This document shows positions 26,455-34,209 of a DNA stretch of 64,000 bases, piece by piece. Location of the stretch: positions 1 to 64,000 of the forward strand of contig JAWLAH010000009.1 of the NCBI GenBank assembly GCA_041395525.1. Direction: 5' to 3'. A program made the position numbers and the translations under genes. The stretch is from CADEED01 sp020442965. GTDB taxonomy: Bacteria > Pseudomonadota > Gammaproteobacteria > Steroidobacterales > Steroidobacteraceae. Under the pieces are notes generated by a model. That model was not told the origin of the DNA, did not search any database, and was given only the letters and a program-made list of their open reading frames with translations. Each line of letters begins with the position of its first letter. The first letter of the stretch is position 1.

Positions 26455-27561
26455 ATGCGAGAATTCGTCGTCATGACTTTCGCCACGGTCGGCTTGTTCG
26501 CCGCCGCGGCTTGGTACGCGCCGGTGGACGCGCAGCAAGGTGACGCCAAGCCCAATCCGCACAATCTTCCGGCCACCAGTCTCGGCGACCGTCTCGACGA
26601 CCGTCTCGACGACCGTCTCGACGACGATACACTCGGTAGCCGCGGACGCACAGGGCATCCGAGCATTGCCGCATCGCCCGGCTTCGCACACGCGAGCGTC
26701 GCCAACAATCCCGCGGTGCGAGATGCCAAGCCGGTCGGACAAGCCGTTTGTATGGCCTGCCACACGCTGGAATCCAAGTCGTTCGCGCACACGACGCATG
26801 CTCTCGGCATGAACGTGGCATTGGCGGCCAGCCCCACGACGCCGACCTGCGAGGCTTGCCACGGGCCGGGCGCAGCGCACGCAAAGAATCCGACTGCACG
26901 CGGCCTGATCATTGCCTTTACTCACGACGGTGGCACGCCCGTCGAGACGCAAACGGCGAGCTGCCTGGCTTGCCACGCGGGCGGCGCGCGGGATCAGTGG
27001 CTCGGTTCCGTGCATCGGCGCAACCAATTGTCGTGCAGCGACTGCCATAACCCGATGGCGCAATCGTCTGCCGAGGGCTTGCAGGCCAAACGGTCGATCA
27101 ACGAAACCTGCGCGACCTGCCACCAGGACATCCGCCAGCAATTCAATCGACGTTCACACATGCCGCTGCCAGAGGGTCAGATGGCATGCGTCGATTGCCA
27201 CAACCCGCACGGCAGCATCAACGCGGTGCTACTGAAAACGGATACGGTCAACGAGACTTGTTATCAATGTCATGCTGAAAAGCGCGGGCCGTTTCTGTTC
27301 GAGCATGCGCCGGTACGCGAATCCTGCCTGAGCTGCCACACGCCCCATGGCTCAAACCAGCACGCGTTGCTGGTCGCGCCGATTCCGATGCTGTGTCAGC
27401 AATGTCATTCGCACGTGCGCCATCCGAACGACATGCCCAACGAGCAGCAGCTGGCGAGCGGTCTGGCGCCTGATGAGCGTGTGATGGGCCGAGGTTGTCT
27501 CACCTGCCATGCCCAGATCCATGGCTCGAACCATCCGGCTGGTCCGCGGCTACACAAATAG
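26455..27561 (+). CDS. mtrA: Decaheme c-type cytochrome, MtrA/PioA/DmsE family
   Basis: 368 residues from ATG 26455 (AAGGGAGG upstream). Signal peptide about 1-26. Residues 30-95 are a low-complexity extension holding three DRLD repeats. From about 96 there are exactly ten CXXCH heme sites: CMACH, CEACH, CLACH, CSDCH, CATCH, CVDCH, CYQCH, CLSCH, CQQCH and CLTCH. Ten hemes plus a following MtrB/PioB barrel gene identify the periplasmic half of a porin-cytochrome conduit that moves electrons through the outer membrane. MtrA does this for metal reduction and PioA/MtoA for Fe(II) oxidation; direction cannot be decided from sequence. The N-terminal extension is longer than in Shewanella MtrA. Confidence 0.9.
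   Translation: MREFVVMTFATVGLFAAAAWYAPVDAQQGDAKPNPHNLPATSLGDRLDDRLDDRLDDDTLGSRGRTGHPSIAASPGFAHASVANNPAVRDAKPVGQAVCMACHTLESKSFAHTTHALGMNVALAASPTTPTCEACHGPGAAHAKNPTARGLIIAFTHDGGTPVETQTASCLACHAGGARDQWLGSVHRRNQLSCSDCHNPMAQSSAEGLQAKRSINETCATCHQDIRQQFNRRSHMPLPEGQMACVDCHNPHGSINAVLLKTDTVNETCYQCHAEKRGPFLFEHAPVRESCLSCHTPHGSNQHALLVAPIPMLCQQCHSHVRHPNDMPNEQQLASGLAPDERVMGRGCLTCHAQIHGSNHPAGPRLHK
26587..26622 (+). repeat. Three 12-bp tandem repeats (GACCGTCTCGAC)
   Basis: Three perfect copies inside mtrA encode DRLD-DRLD-DRLD in the linker between signal peptide and first heme. Copy-number change stays in frame and would only alter linker length. Confidence 0.85.
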
Positions 27562-27574
27562 CGGGAGCAAGACC

Positions 27575-30121
27575 GTGCGCATGCTGCAAAGATCACAAGC
27601 CTCACGACTCACGCTGTGCATGGTGCTGTTACTGATCGCGCCCTTCGCCCGGGCGCAAGACAGCGGTCTCGGCATCGATTTGCAGTTTGGCAATGCTCTC
27701 GATCCCAGCGGCCTCGAGCCGAGCAGCGGCATAGGCACGCTGGGCTGCGATCCCGATGGCGCCAGTTGGTTGACGAGCGTTCGCAAGCGGACGCCCACGG
27801 GCTTCCTGTATGCCTGTCCGCCCGATCATCCGGAGTTTCTGCTGGGCGGCGAATGGCAGTACCGCGGCGCGTTTTCGGTCGGTTATCTGGGGCTCTCGGG
27901 CGACCAGGACAACATGCTGTTCAGCCGCTACTCGAATTGGGATGACGGTCTGTATCTGGGTGGCAGTTTCCGCTACGAGAAGCCGAGCGACGGCAGTTAT
28001 TTCGATGTGCGCGCCAGTCGCATCAACGACGACGATCAATACCTGCGTGCGTTGTACGGACGTGCCGGCAAGTATCGCATCCAGGCATTCGTGCGCAGCC
28101 AATCCAATGTGACGAGCAGCAATGCCCGTTCGATCTGGGAGGGCATTGGTAGCAATAATCTCACGCTGAACGGCGCCCTGACGCCAGCCAGCAGCACCTC
28201 TGCGCAAGTTGCAGCGGTGTCGGCCAGCCAGCCGGAGCAGAGCCTGGTGGTGGTGCGTGACAAGCAGGGCCTCGGCATCAACTATTTCATCAGTCCGCGC
28301 TGGGTAGCATTCGGAAATATCAGCCATGAGTCGCGCGCGGGCGCGCGCCCGTTCGGCGGTCCGTTCTTTTTCAATTATCCGTTTGCCGACAACGGCGGCG
28401 CGTACGAGATTCCGCGGCCAATCGATGACAGTACTGTCAATCTCAACGGCGGCGCACGCTGGACGGGCAGCGCCTGGCGCATGGAGTTTGCGTATTCGGG
28501 CTCGTTCTTCCGCCATGCCAATGGCACGTTCGACTACCAGGTGCCCTTCGCGGTCCGGCCGGTTGTGCCTGGCCTGGTGTCGCCGCTGCTAACCAGCGGC
28601 CAGTTCGCCTACGAACCGGAGAACGACTATCACCATCTGCGGGTCAATCTGACTCGCAAGATCGCCCTGAACGGTGAGTTCTCGTTGGCCGCATCGGGTG
28701 GTGAATTGAGCCAGAACGACCAGTTGGCACCACCGATGACCTGCACTGGCCAGTTCGGTATCCCGGTCATTCCCGGCAACCTGTACGACTGTGCAAACTG
28801 GAACACGAGCGCTGCCTTGTCGCGCGCGCGCGCCGATCTCGCGATCAAGACCTCGATGCTCGATGCGCGAGTCGTGCTGCAGCCGGGGCGTGACGTCACC
28901 TGGCGGGCAAGCGCGAAATACGATCGGCAGGATTATCAAGGCGACTACGACGCCTTCAACCCGCTCACCGGTCAGTGGGGTTACCCGGCGGAAAACGGCG
29001 CGCAGGGTAGCGTGGTGCCATTCGAATCCGGCATTTGGGATCCGGGCCCAGGCGCCAGCAACATTACGCGCATTCGCAACCTGCCGCTCGATCGTGAACT
29101 ATTACAGTTCACGCTGAGTGCGGATGTGCGTCTGAATACCAGCAACTCACTCGGCACCACATACAGTTTCGATCGCACCAAACGCGGCAATCGCGAGGTT
29201 GCCACGACCAACGATCATTCGCTCAAGCTTACCTGGCACAATCGCACGTTCGACTGGCTCACCTTTCGCGCTAACTACACCTACCTGCGCCGTACCGGCA
29301 GCGAATACGAGTTCAATCCGTACGAGTACACGTTCTCGACCTCGCTCCCGGGCTTCGTCATTCCGCCGAATGGCGTACCCGCGCACACGGTTTCGGCCAT
29401 GCGCAAGTACGACGTCGGCGGCCGCACGCAGCACAAAGCCGATTTGATGGCGACCTTTGTCCTACCGAGTGACATGACGTTCTATGCGTCAGTCCGTGGC
29501 GACTGGAACGACTACAGTGCGGTGATCGGCCGACGAGGTTACGATGCGCTGGGCGGCAGTCTGCAATGGGAATGGCAGCCCACAACTGCCACGGTGGCGA
29601 GCGTCTGGTACGGCTTCGACCGCTCGAGCCTGGATCTGGCCAATGTCAATGATGCCGCCTTGACACCGGACCCGGTCCTGGGCGGCGCTACCTATCCAGA
29701 GGCCAATCGCTGGTGGTCGCGCGATCGGCAACGTAATCACTACGCCGGTCTGACGCTCAATCAGACGGTCGGACGGATCAAGCTGGATGCTAACTGGAAC
29801 TGGAGCTCATCGCGCGGCCGCACGTCCTACAGCTTCAATTCACCCGGCGCGCTCACCACACCTGCGTTGGCGGCCCTGCTGACTGGGCAGTTTCCAGACA
29901 TGCTCTATCGTGCCCACGCGGTCTCGCTCGGCGTGGCGATTCCGGTGAATCGCTCGTTCAGCGTGCGTGTGTTCGATCGTTATGAACGAGGTCGCGTGTC
30001 CGACTGGCATTACCTGGGTTTTGAGAATGGCCAGGTCCTCGATCATCGCGTCTACACGGACGGTGGGCCGACTGACTACAGCGCCAATCTGATCGGCCTG
30101 GCGTTCGAGGTAAAGCTGTGA
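27575..30121 (+). CDS. mtrB: MtrB/PioB-family outer-membrane beta-barrel protein
   Basis: About 848 residues. GTG 27575 has GGGAG at good spacing (7 nt); ATG 27581 is the alternative. Signal peptide: LTLCMVLLLIAPFARAQ. The rest is a long series of amphipathic strands with aromatic girdles (YRGAFSVGYLGLSG, YLGGSFRYEKPSDGSYFDVR, KLTWHNRTFDWLTFRANYTY), typical of the 26-strand barrel that sheathes the decaheme cytochrome. The N-terminal CXXC found in Shewanella MtrB is absent; only two widely spaced cysteines occur there. It follows mtrA by 13 nt and overlaps the diheme cytochrome gene. Confidence 0.88.
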   Translation: MRMLQRSQASRLTLCMVLLLIAPFARAQDSGLGIDLQFGNALDPSGLEPSSGIGTLGCDPDGASWLTSVRKRTPTGFLYACPPDHPEFLLGGEWQYRGAFSVGYLGLSGDQDNMLFSRYSNWDDGLYLGGSFRYEKPSDGSYFDVRASRINDDDQYLRALYGRAGKYRIQAFVRSQSNVTSSNARSIWEGIGSNNLTLNGALTPASSTSAQVAAVSASQPEQSLVVVRDKQGLGINYFISPRWVAFGNISHESRAGARPFGGPFFFNYPFADNGGAYEIPRPIDDSTVNLNGGARWTGSAWRMEFAYSGSFFRHANGTFDYQVPFAVRPVVPGLVSPLLTSGQFAYEPENDYHHLRVNLTRKIALNGEFSLAASGGELSQNDQLAPPMTCTGQFGIPVIPGNLYDCANWNTSAALSRARADLAIKTSMLDARVVLQPGRDVTWRASAKYDRQDYQGDYDAFNPLTGQWGYPAENGAQGSVVPFESGIWDPGPGASNITRIRNLPLDRELLQFTLSADVRLNTSNSLGTTYSFDRTKRGNREVATTNDHSLKLTWHNRTFDWLTFRANYTYLRRTGSEYEFNPYEYTFSTSLPGFVIPPNGVPAHTVSAMRKYDVGGRTQHKADLMATFVLPSDMTFYASVRGDWNDYSAVIGRRGYDALGGSLQWEWQPTTATVASVWYGFDRSSLDLANVNDAALTPDPVLGGATYPEANRWWSRDRQRNHYAGLTLNQTVGRIKLDANWNWSSSRGRTSYSFNSPGALTTPALAALLTGQFPDMLYRAHAVSLGVAIPVNRSFSVRVFDRYERGRVSDWHYLGFENGQVLDHRVYTDGGPTDYSANLIGLAFEVKL

Positions 30122-30927
30122 GCCCGCTGATGCGCAGCGTCGCCTGCGCCGCGCTCTGCCTGGCTGCCGGGCACGCTGGCGCCCAGTCTGCGGGACAAAC
30201 GTCGGCATTGGACGAGTCATCAGCTGGCACTAACACCCAGGTGGCAGCGGCATTGCTGCACGCGCCGTACAGTGACCTTCGGGCGATTCGACCGATCGCT
30301 GGCGATGCGGAGGCTGGGCGCCGCAAGTCCGAATCCTGCGCGGGCTGTCACGGTGAACACGGCATTGCTATCGTCCAGGAGTTTCCGAGCTTGGCGGGGC
30401 AACACGCCGATTTCACGTACTGGCAATTGGTGGAGTACAAACGCGACGCCATGCCTGGCGGCCAGATGACGCCGCCAATGACGCCGCTCGCGGCCGATCT
30501 CAGCGACGCCGACATGCGCGATCTGGCGGTTTACTACGCCGGCCTGGACCCGGCTGCCGCGCCCGCCACGGAAGCCGCGGCGCGTCCGGCAACGGCAGAG
30601 CAGCTGCAACGCGGTGAGTTGTTATACCTGTCGGGCGATCCGGGGCGTGGCATCCCGCCGTGTCAGGGCTGTCACGGATCGGATGCGCGCGGTCATCGCG
30701 ACGCGTTGCGACGCGACCGCAACGGCCGCACGCCCTACGCTGCTTATCCAGCGTTGCGCGGCCAACAAGCTGCCTACCTGCGCCTAAAACTGGCCGAATA
30801 CCGTGACGGAAAACAGCAGGACTCGACCACGGACTTCGTCATGAGTGGCGTTGCCGTCGCGCTCGATGACGCGAGTATTCAGGATTTGTCGGCGTGGTTA
30901 GCCTCGTTGAGCTGGGCTGCGAACTGA
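30118..30927 (+). CDS. Diheme c-type cytochrome (c4-like)
   Basis: 269 residues, GTG start overlapping the mtrB stop (GTGA). Signal peptide with AHAGA-type end. Two class I cytochrome c domains with heme sites CAGCH (about 75) and CQGCH (about 183), and candidate distal methionines in PGGQMTPPMTPL and TDFVMSGVAVAL. Cytochrome c4-like proteins shuttle electrons in the periplasm. Translational coupling to mtrB suggests it links the MtrA hemes to inner-membrane respiratory complexes. No surface MtrC-like cytochrome or CymA-like quinol dehydrogenase is in the window. Confidence 0.85.
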   Translation: MSPLMRSVACAALCLAAGHAGAQSAGQTSALDESSAGTNTQVAAALLHAPYSDLRAIRPIAGDAEAGRRKSESCAGCHGEHGIAIVQEFPSLAGQHADFTYWQLVEYKRDAMPGGQMTPPMTPLAADLSDADMRDLAVYYAGLDPAAAPATEAAARPATAEQLQRGELLYLSGDPGRGIPPCQGCHGSDARGHRDALRRDRNGRTPYAAYPALRGQQAAYLRLKLAEYRDGKQQDSTTDFVMSGVAVALDDASIQDLSAWLASLSWAAN

Positions 30928-30930
30928 GGT

Positions 30931-30956
30931 ATCCGCGACTGAGCCTCGTCGCGGAT
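30931..30956. terminator. Hairpin between convergent cytochrome c and msrB genes
   Basis: ATCCGCGAC pairs perfectly with GTCGCGGAT over an 8-nt loop, filling the gap between the two stop codons. No U-tract on either side, so it is a possible bidirectional or Rho-assisted terminator. Confidence 0.5.
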
Positions 30957-31366
30957 CACTCTGCCGCTGGCTCGAAGCGCAGCGACACGCCATTCATGCA
31001 GTAACGTTCACCCGTGGGGGCGGGTCCATCGTTGAACACATGTCCCAAGTGCCCGCCGCATCGCGAGCAGTGCACTTCCGTGCGCTTCATGAACAGACTA
31101 CCTTCGGTCCTTGTCTCCACAGCATCGGGCAAGGGCCTGAAGAAGCTCGGCCAGCCGGTGCCGCTCTCGAACTTGGTAGCGGATTCGAATAGTGGTTGAT
31201 CACAGCCGGCACAGTGAAATTTCCCGGAGCGCTTCTCATAGTTGAGAGGGCTCGAGCCGGCGCGCTCCGTACCGTGCTCACGCAAGACGCGAAACGTATC
31301 GGCAGGCAGCTCCGTACGCCATTCGGCCTCGGATTTGTGAACCGCAAATTGCTTGTCGCTACTCAT
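30956..31366 (-). CDS. msrB: Peptide-methionine (R)-S-oxide reductase
   Basis: 136 residues, full-length MsrB, which reduces the R form of methionine sulfoxide in proteins. The catalytic cysteine is in ERYCMNGVSLRF near the C-terminus. Structural zinc ligands are two CxxC pairs, HCAGCDQ and HCSRCGGHLGHVFNDG. GTGWPSFFRPL is the substrate-binding segment. No signal peptide, so cytoplasmic. It lies 4 nt after the aspartyl protease gene on the same strand and probably shares its transcript. Confidence 0.95.
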   Translation of the reverse strand: MSSDKQFAVHKSEAEWRTELPADTFRVLREHGTERAGSSPLNYEKRSGKFHCAGCDQPLFESATKFESGTGWPSFFRPLPDAVETRTEGSLFMKRTEVHCSRCGGHLGHVFNDGPAPTGERYCMNGVSLRFEPAAE

Positions 31367-31370
31367 TTCG

Positions 31371-32360
31371 TCAGGTTGAACCGCGCGCTTCCCAGAGCCG
31401 CGGTTGATGATCGGTGGTGATGACGCTGATCTCGCGGCGTCGGTAGTCGATCGTAAACGACTCCAGCACGCCGATCACGTCCATGCCCAGGATCAAGGCC
31501 GGCGTGTGCTGGAGTTCCCAGACGTCGAAAACGTGAAAATTGCCGAACGTTACGTCGACGTCGCCAATAATCAGGTCATCCAGTTTGATGGCCGGTGCGC
31601 GCCATCGCTCGCCTGCGGCGATCTGTTCCGTGGCGCCCGTGACTTCCGTCGCCTCTGCATCATCTCGGTTGCGATGGCCTATCAAGGCATCGCGCAAGGC
31701 GCCGTTGCCGAGCGTCCGTTCAGAGCCGGTGTCGATGATGATGGCGGTCTTGTAACGTCCGACGCGACCTTGCACCCGCAATACACCACCCTTGAGACGC
31801 TCCGCACGGATCTTGAATGCCCCCCCGGTCCGGGCACCGCCGCGACTGCGCCGGATCTCGATCCTGTTGCGGCCGAAGTCGACGTCGATACGCTGCTCGG
31901 TGAGCCCGGCGACACCGAGGATGCCGTCGGCATTCGCCATGATCGACGACCAGATGATCGGCATACGCTGATCCTCGAGGAGCAGTGCGCCGGCCTCGAG
32001 GCTGTCGATGTGCACGACCGGTACCTGGGCCGCGCCCGTGACCCCGTTCAGCGTCACGATATCGCCGTTGTTCGGCACCACTTGAAGCTTCGTGGCCAGC
32101 GCGGGTGATAGCGTGGAATGGCTGGCGCCGGTATCGATCACAAAAAGATACGGGCCCTGGCCATTGACCATGACGGGCGCCATGATCCGGCCGATTCGAT
32201 CCAAGGTCGTTCGCGTCGCGTACTGCAGCTCTTCCGGCGGGTCTTCGTCCGTGCCGGTGATACGCCTGTAGGGTCGGGCCGGGGTATTCGCCCAAACGGG
32301 GCCCACGGTGGCCACGAACGCGGCACCAGCCAGACTGCTCATGAGCGCACGGCGGTCCAT
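31371..32360 (-). CDS. Exported retropepsin-like aspartic protease with two DTG motifs
   Basis: 329 residues from ATG 32360; a GTG two codons earlier is the alternative. The N-terminus MDRRALMSSLAGAAFVATVG is a twin-arginine-like signal. Two aspartic-protease half-domains follow: FVIDTGASHSTLSP (about 78-91) and AIIIDTGSERTLGNG (about 210). Each has its DTG, and ILGMDVIG near the end forms the flap/psi-loop hydrophobic motif. A single chain with two DTG sites would make a bilobed enzyme like pepsin. Likely periplasmic. The gene is divergent from the FNR-type regulator, and the FNR-like box lies about 28-42 nt upstream of its start. Confidence 0.8.
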   Translation of the reverse strand: MDRRALMSSLAGAAFVATVGPVWANTPARPYRRITGTDEDPPEELQYATRTTLDRIGRIMAPVMVNGQGPYLFVIDTGASHSTLSPALATKLQVVPNNGDIVTLNGVTGAAQVPVVHIDSLEAGALLLEDQRMPIIWSSIMANADGILGVAGLTEQRIDVDFGRNRIEIRRSRGGARTGGAFKIRAERLKGGVLRVQGRVGRYKTAIIIDTGSERTLGNGALRDALIGHRNRDDAEATEVTGATEQIAAGERWRAPAIKLDDLIIGDVDVTFGNFHVFDVWELQHTPALILGMDVIGVLESFTIDYRRREISVITTDHQPRLWEARGST

Positions 32361-32388
32361 GGCCACTATCCTACGCCGATCGACGCGT

Positions 32389-32402
32389 TTGACCTAGATC
32401 AA
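32389..32402. promoter_or_regulatory. FNR/ANR-type binding site upstream of the regulator
   Basis: TTGACCTAGATCAA matches the FNR consensus TTGAT-N4-ATCAA with one change. It lies between the divergent aspartyl protease and regulator genes, 71 nt before the regulator ATG, suggesting autoregulation. Confidence 0.8.
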
Positions 32403-32473
32403 TGACGCGCCGGGCGGAGCGGTGGACAGTTCAAAGTTGACGTCCAGCTGGCGGGATCGCACCGCGGGATACC

Positions 32474-33163
32474 ATGCCGACCAACTCCACGGGACCAATC
32501 GCCTGCCGCTACTGCGACCTGGTCGAGGTTTGCCGTCAGTGCGGAATCATCGCCCAGCGTGAGAGTGGCGAATTGCAGCGCGCTGGCAGTGCCCCGCGTA
32601 CCTTGCCGATAGGCGCCCGACTGTTTCGTGCGGGTGAAGCCGCCCACTCGCTGTTCGCGGTGCGTCAGGGGATGCTGAAGACAGTCGATGTCGGTCTGGA
32701 CGGCGAGGAGCATGTCGTGGCGGTGAACATGCCGGGGGACGCGCTGGGTACCGAGGCTTTCGGGGAGCGCATTTACGCGTACGACGTGGTCGCGGTGCAA
32801 CCCGTCGTTTACTGCAAGTTGCCGCTGTCCCTGCTGAGCACCCAATTCGCGCGCGTGCACGACTTGGCGAATGCGCTGATCAATTTGCTCAGTCGATCAT
32901 CGGTGCTGCGGGTCCCGCCTGTTCGCGGGACGGTCCATCAACGGGTTGTTGCACTCATGCTCGATCTGTCGCGGCGACTGGAGCAATCGGGCTTCGATGG
33001 CCGCCGTTTTTCTCTTGGCATGACTCGGCAGGAAATCGCGAGTCTGCTCGGCACGCGGATTGAGACGGTGAGTCGAACGATCCAGAAGATGCATCGCGCG
33101 AAAGAGATCGCCATCGACGGTCAGCAGGTGACCTTGCTGTCGCTCAAGCCAGCGACGGCTTGA
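32474..33163 (+). CDS. fnr: FNR-type oxygen-sensing transcription regulator (Crp/Fnr family)
   Basis: 229 residues. Cysteines C11-x2-C14-x5-C20 reproduce the spacing of the E. coli FNR cluster ligands C20, C23 and C29, and C114 (VVYCKLPLSLL) matches the fourth ligand C122. An O2-labile [4Fe-4S] cluster is therefore expected. The cyclic-nucleotide-fold domain spans about 40-140 and the C-terminal helix-turn-helix is at about 180-205. Its recognition helix (RIETVSRTIQ) keeps the Glu, Ser and Arg that read TTGA half-sites. A fifth Cys (C23) lies close to the cluster. FNR-like boxes occur before this gene, ubiU, ubiT/ubiD and fabA, defining its probable local regulon. The name could equally be anr. 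Confidence 0.9.
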   Translation: MPTNSTGPIACRYCDLVEVCRQCGIIAQRESGELQRAGSAPRTLPIGARLFRAGEAAHSLFAVRQGMLKTVDVGLDGEEHVVAVNMPGDALGTEAFGERIYAYDVVAVQPVVYCKLPLSLLSTQFARVHDLANALINLLSRSSVLRVPPVRGTVHQRVVALMLDLSRRLEQSGFDGRRFSLGMTRQEIASLLGTRIETVSRTIQKMHRAKEIAIDGQQVTLLSLKPATA

Positions 33164-33173
33164 CAGTTATCAA
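33160..33173. promoter_or_regulatory. FNR/ANR-type binding site upstream of ubiU
   Basis: TTGACAGTTATCAA, overlapping the regulator stop codon and ending 34 nt before the ubiU ATG. Same TTGAC-N4-ATCAA form as the box in front of the regulator. Confidence 0.75.
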
Positions 33174-33207
33174 TACCGGGTCGCGCGCATGACGTCACCA
33201 TGCACGC

Positions 33208-34209
33208 ATGACACTCGAACTCGTCTGTCCAGCCGGCACGCTGCCGGCCCTGCGCGCCGCTGTTGACAACGGCGCCGACGCTGTCTACCTCGGCTTTCGC
33301 GGCGCCACTAACGCGCGCAACTTCCCCGGACTCAACTTCAGCGAAAGCGAAGCGGCCGCTGGTGTCGCCTATGCACACGAGCGCGGTTCACGCGTGTTCG
33401 TTGCACTCAACGTCTACCCGTCGCCCACTACGTGGGAGGCGGCCACCAACACAATCGATCGGGCTGCGCGGCTCGGCGTCGATGCGTTGATCCTGGCCGA
33501 TCCTGGATTGATGCGTTTCGCGGCCGACCGCTACCCCAACCTGCGGCTGCACCTGAGTGTGCAGAGTTCCGCTACCAACTGGCGTGCGATTGAATTCTAC
33601 CGGCAGGAATTTGGCGTGCAGCGTGCCGTACTGCCGCGCGTACTGTCTGCCACGCAGGTCGCGCGCCTGATCAAACGCACGTCGGTCGAGATCGAGGTCT
33701 TCGGCTTCGGCAGCCTCTGCGTCATGGCGGAGGGGCGTTGCGCGCTGTCGTCGTTTGCCACGGGGCACTCGCCCAATACGCAGGGCGTGTGCTCACCGGC
33801 CCACGCCGTGCGTTGGGAGGAGACACCAGCTGGCCGCCAAGCGCGCCTCAACGACATTCTCATTGATCGCTACGCACCGGGCGAGGCGGCCGCCTACCCG
33901 ACCCTTTGCAAGGGGCGCTTTCGCGTCAACGACAGGGTTTTGCACGCACTCGAAGAGCCGACCAGCTTGAATGCACTCGACGTCCTGCCGGCACTCGCCG
34001 TGAGCGGCGTCAAGGCCATCAAGGTCGAGGGGCGACAACGCTCACCCGCCTATGTCGCACAGGTCACGCGCCTGTTGCGCCGCGCGTTGGACCTTTGCAA
34101 TGACGCGGCGGCCAAATGGGTGCCGCCGGTCGAGCTGATCGGTGAGCTCGACGCACTGGCGGAGGGGCGCACGCATACGCTCGGCGCTTACGATCGCTCA
34201 TGGCAATGA
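33208..34209 (+). CDS. ubiU: O2-independent ubiquinone biosynthesis protein UbiU (U32 family)
   Basis: 333 residues of the peptidase U32 fold. UbiU and UbiV form a complex that hydroxylates ubiquinone precursors without O2, using prephenate as oxygen donor in E. coli. The [4Fe-4S] ligands C171, C178, C195 and C234 sit exactly two residues after the E. coli UbiU ligands (169, 176, 193, 232). Signatures: LELVCPAGTLPALRAAVDNG at the N-terminus and GFGSLCVMAEGRCALSSFAT around the cluster. It overlaps ubiV by 4 nt (ATGA), as expected for subunits of one complex. Confidence 0.95.
   Translation: MTLELVCPAGTLPALRAAVDNGADAVYLGFRGATNARNFPGLNFSESEAAAGVAYAHERGSRVFVALNVYPSPTTWEAATNTIDRAARLGVDALILADPGLMRFAADRYPNLRLHLSVQSSATNWRAIEFYRQEFGVQRAVLPRVLSATQVARLIKRTSVEIEVFGFGSLCVMAEGRCALSSFATGHSPNTQGVCSPAHAVRWEETPAGRQARLNDILIDRYAPGEAAAYPTLCKGRFRVNDRVLHALEEPTSLNALDVLPALAVSGVKAIKVEGRQRSPAYVAQVTRLLRRALDLCNDAAAKWVPPVELIGELDALAEGRTHTLGAYDRSWQ

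Noticed and set aside
26587..26622. Short regular repeats resembling a mini CRISPR array.
   Set aside because: They are contiguous 12-bp coding repeats without spacers inside the cytochrome gene.
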